Source: Tilletia caries (taxonomy: Eukaryota; Basidiomycota; Exobasidiomycetes; Tilletiales; Tilletiaceae). Taken from it: 64,000 nucleotides of DNA. Positions 23,004-30,789 of this stretch are shown here, in pieces (within the stretch, counting starts at the first letter, position 1; each line of letters starts with the position of its first letter). The notes beneath the pieces are model-generated. The model did not search any database and was not told the origin of the DNA. It was given only the letters and a program-made list of their open reading frames with translations. The stretch is from contig JALUTQ010000033.1 of the NCBI GenBank assembly GCA_032718865.1, forward strand, positions 1,234,003 through 1,298,002, written 5' to 3'. A program made the position numbers and the translations under genes.

Positions 23004-26000
23004 TCAAAACTTAGCCACAGCCCCACGCCGATCCACCTCCGTCGTAGGACTCCCCGTCGAAGCTCCAGGCCCCGTCGCAGACGACGACCTTGACAACGCC
23101 GGTCTCGCCCCAACCCGAACCCGACTCCGACTCCGACTGCGACTCCGGTCCGAGTCACTCGGCACGTTCGAGCTCGGAAGGGGTATATCCATCGGCATCG
23201 CTGACCGTCGCCGTACCTCCCTTCGCGGCGAGATCGCCAACTGCTGCTGCTGCTGCCCCTGTGCCGCCGCCGCCGAGAAGGAGGAGGAGCCCAAGTCGTC
23301 CTCCCGCAGATCCGCAAGCTCGACAAAGCCACGCGACGACCGCGTAGCCGAGACGGACCGGAGAGGGACGATCTCCAAAGCCGAGTCCCGCGGCTGCGCC
23401 CCCGCCCCAGTCGACAGCCGAGACGAGCTCGTGCTCCGTCCGACCCGCCGCTGATGCGTAGCAGGCGAGTGCATCCGCCTCCCGCGCCCGCGCAACGCAA
23501 GCTCCGTGTTGCTGCTATCGACACCCTCACCACGCTCGTGCGTACCGTCGTCAAGGGGCTCCAACAACCGACTCGTCGAGCGCGATCGCACCCCAGCACC
23601 ACCACCACCGCCGGCCATGAAGAACCGGTCCAGCCTCGGCGTGCGTCCATCCCGACCCAGTCGTCCGACTCTCTCATTCTCCTCCCCCGCTTCGCCTTCG
23701 TGCTCTTCCTCCACCGAGTCTCGAGGCCGAGGGAGGCGCTCCCTAGATGACGAGCTCGAGATGGTGAGGTCGTCAGGAGGCCGCGTCCGCGTCAACGACG
23801 ACGCGCGTCGATTCCCGCGCTCAACAGAGACCGGCCGACGCTCGAAGAGAAGCGGGGGTGCCTCCTGCGTCGTCTCTTTCTCCTTGGGAGGCAGCGGCGA
23901 CGGACTCGGCTCCGGGAACCGTCTCCACGGCCGGTTCTTCTCCCCCTCTGCGACACCACCGCGACGCGTGTTTGAAGTAGTGTCGCCACCCCCCGCCGCG
24001 CGCAGATCCTCCACAATGGCCAATAAACTCGCCGGCACGCCCTCCCGCTCGTCCTCCGACATCCTCCTAAATAACAGACTCCGGCGGAACGGATCGGCAG
24101 CAGAAGCCGAAGCCGTAGAAGCTGCACCATCGTCCGGCGCGAACTCCGCACCGAGCCAACGACACCGCACAAGTCGCTCGACCGTCCAGCGCCGATTCGG
24201 GTCGGGTTGGAGTAGACCGCCCAACACCTCCCGCGCCGCCGCGCGCTCCACACTCCGACCGTCCCACTCGACATCATGCCCTTCCTCCTCCTCCGCATCC
24301 GAGTCCACCTGATCGGTCTCCAGCAGCGGACCAGCCGCGCCGAGCTCGACAGACGGCTGCAGTGCATCCACAGCAGCAGCAGCAGCAGCACGATCTGCCA
24401 TCCTCCCCAACCCCAACGCCGGCGAAAGAGCAGGCATCGACGCGGACAGATCGTGCAAGTCCAGCAGGACACTCTCCCTCAACGGCGAGCTGCCGCGGAA
24501 CATCGAGGAGGAGATGCTGCTGCCGTTCCCGAAGGAATCGCCCTCGCGCCCGACGCGCGTCAGACTGGACATCCGGCCTAGACCGGTCGGCGACATGATC
24601 CGTCGCATCGTACCCGGCTGACTCCCGCTCCGACTCGAGGGGAACCAGGAATGCGCCCCACCCCCACCCCCACCCCCGCCCCCGTTATTACTTGTGGGAC
24701 TGGGCCGGGAGAACCGCGAGAACGCAGCGCTCGGCCCCCCGTCTTCGAGCACTGCGGAGCTCTGGTCCGCACTGGCTGTTCGAGCGCGGAGGGACCAGGC
24801 GGACATGGGCGAATCGGAGGACGAGTCGCGTCGTTGTGCGAACGCCGCACCACCACCACCACCACCGCCAGACGTCGAGTCGCGTCGTTGCGAGAAACCC
24901 AGACCACCACCGCCACCACCCGCTGATGTTACAGCCGCCGCCGCCCTGCGCTCGCGCGCCCGCCGAAGCCGGCCCGGCATCTCCCACTCGCCCTTGACGA
25001 TCTTCGCCTGCAGGCGCGGCTCGAAACTGTCGACGAAGGGGAGCCGGCCGGAGAGGAGGGCGTAGAGGATACAGCCGAGACTCCACATGTCGGACGCGTA
25101 TGGCGATCCGGCGGTGTTGGAGTTGGAGTCGGAGTCGGAGTCTGGGGAGGGATACGCGGGCGAGTCGGTCTTGTTCGTCGCTATCGATGCTGCTGCTGTG
25201 GGGGACGTGTTCGATTCCTGCACGCGTTCGCGGAGCAGCTCGGGCGCGGCATAGGGGAGTGTCCCACCCCGATCGACGGCAAGTTTGAGAGCTTCAGGCG
25301 CTGTGTGCGCATCCTCGCCTACGCGCCGGGAGAGTCCGAAGTCTGCGATGCGCCAGCAGATCTCCTCATCCTCCTCTGTCACCGACTGGGCATCAAGGCC
25401 ACAACCGCGCAAGACCTCCATCGCGTCTTCTGAGTCCGTACTGCCGTCTCCTGCTCCCTCCTTCCCATGCCCCAATGCGCCGCGTAAGGTAGGCCCAGCG
25501 GCCTGTCCCAATACATTTTCGAGCTTGAGGTCCCCGTGGACAAGATGGGACTGACAATGCAGGACAGAGAGAGCGTCGGCGAGTTGTCGGAGGATCTCCC
25601 TGGCTGCGCGGAGGGGGACGCCGCGACTGGGCCACTCTGTTGGTGCTGCTGATACTCCGGCCTGACGCGAACGAGTCGAGCCGATCGATCGAATAGAGCC
25701 ATGGCGTGAGATGAAAGACGTGGACGGGCTGGCTGCTGTGGTGGGTGATCGTGCGCCTCCGCTCATGTAGGGCAGCCTGCTCTCGCTGTCGCGCGAGGTG
25801 GTGCCGCCGTTCGGCGAGATCTCCGTGGACGCAGGTGGGGGTACGATCGACAGTCGAGCGAGGGAGTCGGGAGTGTCGCGTGGTAGGGAACCTGCTTTGG
25901 AGGGGGTGACGATGCGCATGTTGCTGTATGGCTGCGGCTGCTGCTGGGAGGGTTCGAAGGGCGGTCCTGTTGTTGATGGATGTCGGGGGCGAAAGGCTTG

Positions 26001-26780
26001 ATCGGGACCGTTCAGGGAGAGGCTGCGCGTGACGCCGAGGGGATGAGACTCTGCTGACTCTGTATCCGGAAGCGCGCCACCGCGCTGAATGGTCGAGGGA
26101 GACTGTGTGACGCCGGCGAACATGCTGGTAAGGGTGCCTGCTCGTGACAACCTGGGGGTGCGGGTGGGCAAGGACCGTCGGCCGGCCTCCGTGCGGACGT
26201 GCTTGAGGAGGTTGCCACGATTGCAGAAGGGCATGACGAAGAGCTCGACGTGAGTAGTGCTGCTGCTGCTGCTGCTGTGTTCATCCCCTCCGATGCGCTG
26301 GTGGTAGAGGAGGGGCAGGATGTGCGGGTGGTTCGGGAGCGTCTTCCACAGGGCAGGCTCGTCGGTGGGCTGTTGCTGGGAGGATGGCTCGGTGCTGGTA
26401 GGTGGTGGAGAGACGACCTTGATGGCGACTCGTCTGCGCTGGGTGGGATCGCCGCCGCCGCCGCCGCTGCTGCCGCTGTTGTCGAGGTCCCATCCCTCGC
26501 GCACGGTGGAGGAGCCGCCGTGTCCGATGACTTTCCCGAGGGCATATCGCAGGCCGGGCCCGAAGCGGGAGCCTTCCTGGTCGCTGTTGAAGTGGGAAGT
26601 CGAGTCTTGAGGTGGTACGATCGCTGACGGAGGCTCAAACGCAGATGAGGAGAACGGCAGACCGGCGATCGAGGACGAGGACGCAGACGCGGACGCGGAC
26701 GCGGATGAGCTCGGCTGCTGGAACGAACTCAGGAACAGCGCGGCGGGGCTCGATGCTGCTGTCGCTGTCGCCGATGCCAT
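23004..26780 (-). CDS. Large Ser/Thr protein kinase with HGD catalytic loop, 1258 aa
   Basis: Single-exon frame from ATG 26,780. The glycine loop is IGHGGSS (residues 85-91), the VAIK lysine is K121, the catalytic loop is HGDLKLEN (415-422), then IADFGLS with the DFG Asp at 480, AAPE (511-514) and SDMWSLGCILYALLSGRLPF (563-582). The C-lobe closes with PDPNRRWTVERLV after a 250-residue glycine-rich insertion. An insertion of about 190 Ser/Pro-rich residues splits the N-lobe from helix E. The last 350 residues are disordered and Arg/Ser rich. The catalytic loop has Gly in place of Arg before Asp, so it is a non-RD kinase, probably not controlled by activation-loop phosphorylation in the usual way. 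The LKLEN form resembles fungal nutrient and ion-homeostasis kinases, but the substrate is unknown. Confidence 0.85.
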   Translation of the reverse strand: MASATATAASSPAALFLSSFQQPSSSASASASASSSSIAGLPFSSSAFEPPSAIVPPQDSTSHFNSDQEGSRFGPGLRYALGKVIGHGGSSTVREGWDLDNSGSSGGGGGDPTQRRRVAIKVVSPPPTSTEPSSQQQPTDEPALWKTLPNHPHILPLLYHQRIGGDEHSSSSSSTTHVELFVMPFCNRGNLLKHVRTEAGRRSLPTRTPRLSRAGTLTSMFAGVTQSPSTIQRGGALPDTESAESHPLGVTRSLSLNGPDQAFRPRHPSTTGPPFEPSQQQPQPYSNMRIVTPSKAGSLPRDTPDSLARLSIVPPPASTEISPNGGTTSRDSESRLPYMSGGARSPTTAASPSTSFISRHGSIRSIGSTRSRQAGVSAAPTEWPSRGVPLRAAREILRQLADALSVLHCQSHLVHGDLKLENVLGQAAGPTLRGALGHGKEGAGDGSTDSEDAMEVLRGCGLDAQSVTEEDEEICWRIADFGLSRRVGEDAHTAPEALKLAVDRGGTLPYAAPELLRERVQESNTSPTAAASIATNKTDSPAYPSPDSDSDSNSNTAGSPYASDMWSLGCILYALLSGRLPFVDSFEPRLQAKIVKGEWEMPGRLRRARERRAAAAVTSAGGGGGGLGFSQRRDSTSGGGGGGGAAFAQRRDSSSDSPMSAWSLRARTASADQSSAVLEDGGPSAAFSRFSRPSPTSNNGGGGGGGGGAHSWFPSSRSGSQPGTMRRIMSPTGLGRMSSLTRVGREGDSFGNGSSISSSMFRGSSPLRESVLLDLHDLSASMPALSPALGLGRMADRAAAAAAVDALQPSVELGAAGPLLETDQVDSDAEEEEGHDVEWDGRSVERAAAREVLGGLLQPDPNRRWTVERLVRCRWLGAEFAPDDGAASTASASAADPFRRSLLFRRMSEDEREGVPASLLAIVEDLRAAGGGDTTSNTRRGGVAEGEKNRPWRRFPEPSPSPLPPKEKETTQEAPPLLFERRPVSVERGNRRASSLTRTRPPDDLTISSSSSRERLPRPRDSVEEEHEGEAGEENERVGRLGRDGRTPRLDRFFMAGGGGGAGVRSRSTSRLLEPLDDGTHERGEGVDSSNTELALRGRGRRMHSPATHQRRVGRSTSSSRLSTGAGAQPRDSALEIVPLRSVSATRSSRGFVELADLREDDLGSSSFSAAAAQGQQQQQLAISPRREVRRRSAMPMDIPLPSSNVPSDSDRSRSRSRSRVRVGARPALSRSSSATGPGASTGSPTTEVDRRGAVAKF

Positions 26781-27112
26781 CCTTGCCGTTCACAAAGACA
26801 GAATGCATCCATCGCCTGAACGTCGTTGACGGTAGTCAAGATCACGATGAGATGAGATGAGACGAGACGAGCTCGCACTGAGGACAGCCATTAATAGCCG
26901 GGCACATAAAAACCTCGCACAGAGCACAACATGATTGCCAGCTGGTACATATCTCTCTTCAAGTATGCACGTTGAAATGGGGTACGCAGGAATGAATCCA
27001 TATATAATCGGTTGCGAAGTCGAGAGAGAGAAGAAAATGATTGTGCTGTTCAAGATACAACTCGGGGAGGGGGGACGGTCCATGAGGCGCGGGTGGTAAG
27101 CCGATGATGCGC
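26781..27112. promoter_or_regulatory. Upstream region of the kinase gene
   Basis: 332 bases between the kinase start and the stop of the hydrophobin-like gene. GAGATGAGATGAGACGAGACGAG repeats lie at 26,849-26,871 and AT-rich segments at 26,890-27,010. No clear TATA box is placed. Confidence 0.4.
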
Positions 27113-27523
27113 TCAGAAGAAGCCGGGCCTGCAGACGGCGCCGCTCGTACCGAAGGGGGCCACTGCAATTGCGAAACGTAGACGGTACATCAGCGATTGG
27201 ACTATACAGGCGCAAACTCTAGGGCCACCCATAAGAGACTCACCGTATTTGCAGCACACAGTCCGCCTAGGGCAGATGAGGCCGGCCGGGCCGGGAAGGA
27301 CGGGCAAGCACTCGCGTCCGATCAACCCAGACCTGCTGTTGTAGACCCCGGCGCAGCAGAGGTTGACACAGAAAGGGTCGACAAAGGTGGCCGAGGCGGT
27401 GACGGCCATGAACAGGGAGGAGAGGATGATGTTGCGGATCTGTGTGGAAGGGGTATGCAAAGGTGAGCACATAACTTTGGCTGCTTGGAGAGGCTGGCTC
27501 TTGAGCCTTGTACTCACGTTCAT
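27113..27523 (-). CDS. Hydrophobin-like small secreted cysteine-rich protein, 83 aa
   Basis: Three exons (27,523-27,518; 27,439-27,244; 27,162-27,113) with GTGAGT introns; exon 1 encodes only Met-Asn. The product opens with a signal-peptide-like stretch (NIILSSLFMAVTASA) and contains exactly eight Cys in the hydrophobin order C-CC-C-C-CC-C. Spacings are 3, 14, 11, 5 and 12. The first spacing (CVNLCC) is shorter than the usual 5-10, so it is an atypical member or a convergent effector-like protein. Hydrophobins coat aerial hyphae and spores and form amphipathic films at interfaces. A TATATAAA element lies about 125 bases upstream. The tiny first exon makes the gene easy to miss. Confidence 0.65.
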   Translation of the reverse strand: MNVSTRLKSQPLQAAKVMCSPLHTPSTQIRNIILSSLFMAVTASATFVDPFCVNLCCAGVYNSRSGLIGRECLPVLPGPAGLICPRRTVCCKYGESLMGGPRVCACIVQSLMYRLRFAIAVAPFGTSGAVCRPGFF

Positions 27524-27647
27524 CGTGTATTGATCTAAGGAGGGTTCAGAGGGTAGGCGGAAGGGTATCTGGGGGAGGAGGTGAGAGGGCGAGGGAGGGC
27601 TGATAGGGTGTAGAAAACGAGAGGAAAATGGTCAACTTCGTCCACTC

Positions 27648-27657
27648 TTTATATATA
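27648..27657 (-). promoter_or_regulatory. TATA box of the hydrophobin-like gene
   Basis: Minus strand TATATATAAA about 125 bases before the ATG at 27,523, in an otherwise GC-balanced region. Strong TATA boxes are common in highly expressed secreted-protein genes. Confidence 0.5.
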
Positions 27658-28653
27658 CGTTCAAGCCATCTGGAGACGAGCTCTTAGGGAGATGGAACGA
27701 TCAGCAAGGTCAAATCACAGATCGGCGGGATCCACAGATGCAAGTGCCAGAAGTCAGAAAGAAAGAAATCAGCATGTGAACGTGTGCCCAGACGTGGGGT
27801 GTCCTGACTCCTGACGATTCTGACGATCGGACTACACCGCCAACCTTTTTAAATGGTCTAGGGAGGGTGGCGAGCCTGAGAGGGTCTGAAGACTGTCAGT
27901 GAGCGGTGTCTGAAGTCTTCTAGTTCCCTTTTTCAAAAGAGTTTCTATAGTATTTTGCCAAAATCATCTTCAGACCCTCCCTGAGAGGGTCATGAGAGTG
28001 TCCTGCACATGGGAAGGTCCTCAAACCTTCCAAGGCGGAGGATCGTGGGACTCTCCCAAGCAAATGAGGATCCTAATATGGTCCAGATGAAGACCCACAG
28101 GGACCACTCAACTCTAAGAAGCCCCAGAACGGCGCGATTCACCTGCTGCCGCGTCGTGGAGATGTTGAGTGTGTTGTGGGTGCAGTATATATTGTCACAG
28201 TGGGAGTTACAGCATTGTGAGAAGGTCACGATAGCGCAGTGGTTAGAGGGTCTGATGCGAGAATGGAAGGTCTCGTGTTCGATCCCCGATCCAGTCAAAA
28301 AATATTTTTAAAACAATTTTGTCTCGTATGACCACCTCCCAGGATATTTCGGGTCAGAGGGTCTCAGTCGCGGGCAGGAGTGGCTACATGGAGGGTCCAT
28401 CTGTGAGACCCTCTCACGACATTTATGTGAAGGGTCCCCAGGCCCTTACGATAGGTCGGCGGTGTACTGGGCCAACCGGCCACTGGGCCACGGGTGACGG
28501 GACTGGGTATCCGCTGTGATGGAGGCGTTCTGGGAAGTGGGATGCTAAGATCTGAAATGGACAGCAAGAAGAGGAAATAATGATAAGGAGCTGCGGTGCT
28601 GCGGCTCGTGGGGACTGGGGGGAACCAATGTAGAGTCATCAGTCAGTCGGTTA
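27658..28653. repeat. Intergenic with GAGGGTCT-rich repeat and tRNA-related SINE-like DNA
   Basis: GAGAGGGTCT and its variants recur at about 27,877, 27,985, 28,246 and 28,355, and in inverted form at about 28,409. A tRNA-like module sits in the middle. No gene is supported. The pattern suggests an old short interspersed element. Confidence 0.4.
28226..28300 (+). ncRNA. tRNA-related sequence (SINE-like head)
   Basis: The plus strand has an A-box-like TAGCGCAGTGGTTAGAG followed by a B-box GTGTTCGATCCCC. The T stem around the B box has four of five pairs (TCGTG with CCCGA). The D and anticodon stems do not fold properly, and an A-run then T-run follow at 28,297-28,320. It looks like a tRNA-derived SINE head, not a working tRNA. 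Confidence 0.45.
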
Positions 28654-28790
28654 CAGCAAGATGCAAAATGTTTGGAACGCGACCCGAAATTCATGTGGAG
28701 AAAATTTTCATCCATGCGGGAAAATCAATTTTGGTTTGAAAATTTGGCCAGTCAGCCAGCACCGCACTCCCTCACTCACTCACTCACTCT
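28654..28790 (+). repeat. Left terminal inverted repeat
   Basis: Matches the complement of 30,650-30,787. Starts after a TA at 28,652-28,653. Confidence 0.9.
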
Positions 28791-28837
28791 CACGCACTCA
28801 CTCATTCCATCCTCTCTCATTGATTACCTCACATAAC

Positions 28838-29089
28838 ATGGCTCGTGTTCGACGAAAACGAATCCCCACGCAGCTCAAAAAGTTCTATGTTTTGCAGAAG
28901 CGGGCTGGAAACTTAACAGCCGCTCAAGCTGCCAGCTCCGGCCTGATGTGCAAGTCGTCAGCATCGCGATTCGAGGCCGAATACGAGGAGAACGGCTCGA
29001 ACGTCGGCGCTTCGACCAGCGCTGCCATATCGGCAGACAACAGCTCCATCTCGAACGTCGGCGCTTCGACCAGCGCCGCCACCCTTTAA
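28838..29089 (+). CDS. 83-aa basic protein inside the TIR element
   Basis: Begins MARVRRKRIPTQLKKF and continues with GNLTAAQAASSGL, which could be a helix-turn-helix of the type found at the N-terminus of Tc1/pogo transposases. The second half carries a roughly 48-bp direct duplication (SNVGASTSAA twice). It may be the remnant DNA-binding domain of the parent transposase, able to bind the ends without cutting. The family assignment is weak. Confidence 0.4.
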   Translation: MARVRRKRIPTQLKKFYVLQKRAGNLTAAQAASSGLMCKSSASRFEAEYEENGSNVGASTSAAISADNSSISNVGASTSAATL

Positions 29090-29329
29090 ATCACGACGAA
29101 CTTTTATTGTGATTGCCACTACTACATTTGACCAACTACACGCATAGAATCAGTCGCCTCTCCACGCTGTCGCCCCTGCAATCCCTTTCTTTGCTTCCCA
29201 ATTAACCTCGCCTCCGAGCAGGCCAACAATTGTCGCTTCTCCAGACGTGTGATGGCATTGGGGTGGATGCGACGTGTTGACGATGGGTGGCGAGGGTGCG
29301 CGCTACTGGGACGACGATGCTGCTACTGA

Positions 29330-29880
29330 CTTCGTCTCTGCCAACAGGATGTGTCGCGCCGCAACGGCGACGGCGACGGGAGCTGTGGTGGCATGATGCC
29401 CATACCGGACGACTCGCGCACGGAGACCTCGAAGTAGGACTGTTCAAGAACGGGGGTAAGTGTCAGCACAAGCATCCAAGGACAGGAGGAGGGAAAAGAT
29501 GTACACTCACGTAGATGATGGTGACAGCAAGTAGGATACCGGTCCCGCTGCCGAGGGCGCCCAGGAAGTCGGCACAGACGGAGAGAGCACCAATAGGAAT
29601 GACCCGCTTGAGTTCCTTGTGCATGCTCTGTTCCCGATGACCGGCCATGACCATCCCGCTCTCCTCGAGGTGCTTGGCGACCCCCCTAGGCCCGGATCCG
29701 GAGACTTCGATCCAGGTCTTGGAGAAGAGGGCACATGCGGTGAGGGTGAAGGCGATGTAGATTGCGGTGTGGACGGGGTTTCCAATGACTTCGCGCCAGT
29801 TGAGCGGGGCGGACATGTAGTACGAGATCCCGGCGAGGGCGTGCTTCTGCGCGGACCCGTCCATGGCCTCCCATGACGAG
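29330..29880 (-). pseudogene. Captured Sec61 alpha C-terminal exons
   Basis: An exon from about 29,880 to 29,511 encodes [20 protein letters not shown], then [20 protein letters not shown] and [20 protein letters not shown]. This is the last third of the Sec61 alpha translocon channel, ending at the conserved TIIY before an intron with GTGAGT. The next exon starts at 29,439 with SYFEVSVRESSG. About nine conserved residues (the TAAAFGG segment) are missing between KRVIP and GALSV, so the piece is internally deleted. The real Sec61 gene must lie elsewhere in the genome. Confidence 0.85.
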
Positions 29881-30397
29881 GGAGAAGACACCAGCGCGCT
29901 CACCGTAGAGACTCATGTTCTGTTTGAGAAAGTTCACATTTAGTGACTGAAATGCACTTGAACAAGACGCGTCGGAAGGGAAAGACTCACCTTGGCGAAC
30001 GACTGGCTGAGGGCGACCTGGTGACCCTCAGCGATGAAGTGTCGCAGGGCGAACGCGTCACGGTCGACGTCACCAGAGGCGAAGTCTTGGTATGCCATGT
30101 CAAAGAAGGGGAAGTGGCCCTTCTCCTGTGAGTCCGAAAAGAGAGATTAAGCGCAAGCCATTCCACACGAGCAAACTAGAGCCGATGAGAGGAGGGACAC
30201 GCACCTTGACGACTTTGCTGATCTCCTTCCACTGCTCCTGGGTAGGGTTGGGCAGGTAGATCGACTTGCTTCCTGGGAAGTGACGCGCGAGGAATTCACC
30301 GCCAATTCGGAGGGCGCCGATGCCGGAGATGGACTGCGTGATCGCGACGCGGTTCTCCTTGATGGGAGCCGATTCGCGGCCGTAGGCGAGGACAATA
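29881..30397 (-). pseudogene. Captured aspartate aminotransferase exons
   Basis: Three exon pieces: 30,397-30,205 (AITQSISGIGALRIGGEFLA, then KSIYLPNPT joined to EQWKEISKVVK), 30,125-29,991 ([31 protein letters not shown]) and 29,919 to about 29,881 ([15 protein letters not shown]). These are unmistakable for the PLP enzyme that interconverts aspartate and glutamate; the SQSFAK lysine is the cofactor-binding residue. A deletion joins two NPT motifs and removes the segment with the conserved Trp and Asn. The final piece is fused out of frame to Sec61 sequence at about 29,880. Confidence 0.85.
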
Positions 30398-30476
30398 CTG
30401 TGGGAAAGGGGTGCAAGTGTGAGTGTGCTGTGTGTGTATGTGTGGAAGATAAGGGGAGAGGGAAGAGACTGACACT

Positions 30477-30600
30477 TCTGTGCAGCGCCAAAGAGAGCGC
30501 GGTCCTCCCTAACGCTGAAGTCAACCTCGACGAGCTGTGCACCGGCAAGGAGCTGCATGATCGTCCAGGCGAGATGCCCAATTCCAGCTGGCGTGCGGCT
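30477..30600 (-). pseudogene. Captured Sec61 alpha N-terminal exon piece
   Basis: Encodes TIMQLLAGAQLVEVDFSVRE and DRALFGAAQK, matching the second transmembrane region and following loop of Sec61 alpha. It ends at a splice-donor-like GTGTCAGT and is followed, after an intron-like 80-base stretch, by the aminotransferase exon. Sec61 pieces therefore lie on both sides of the aminotransferase piece, in the same orientation and in N-to-C order. Confidence 0.75.
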
Positions 30601-30649
30601 GCTACCTATCTTCGCTGTATGCTGTACTTGGCGAGCTGCGAATGAGTGA

Positions 30650-30787
30650 GTGAGTGAGTGAGTGAGTGAGTGAGTGCGGTGCTGGCTGACTGGCCAAATT
30701 TTCAAACCAAAATTGATTTCCCCGCATAGATGAAAATTTTCTCCACATGAATTTCGGGTCGCGTTCCAAACATTTTGCATCTTGCTG
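30650..30787 (-). repeat. Right terminal inverted repeat
   Basis: Complement of the left repeat; ends before TA at 30,788-30,789. Contains about eight GAGT units at its inner side. Confidence 0.9.
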
Positions 30788-30789
30788 TA

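Larger units (their letters stand above)
28654..30787. mobile_element. TA-flanked TIR element carrying fused fragments of two host genes
   Basis: The ends CAGCAAGATGCAAAATG (28,654) and their reverse complement (ending 30,787) are flanked on both sides by TA. The terminal inverted repeats are about 135 bp and nearly identical (two differences noticed), running into CACTCACTC and GAGTGAGTG microsatellites. TA duplication and long TIRs fit the Tc1/mariner superfamily. The interior has an 83-codon frame near the left end and, on the minus strand, exon-sized pieces of Sec61 alpha and aspartate aminotransferase. No transposase catalytic domain is seen, so it is non-autonomous. The gene pieces keep their introns, so capture was at DNA level. 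This is the structure of Pack-type elements. Confidence 0.85.

Noticed and set aside
23792..24472. Arg-rich minus-strand frame of 226 codons and similar long frames opposite the kinase and arrestin genes
   Set aside because: Composition bias of GC-rich coding DNA; they overlap the real genes in other frames.
29463..30640. A functional Sec61 or aspartate aminotransferase gene
   Set aside because: Both have internal deletions, are fused out of frame and sit between transposon ends.
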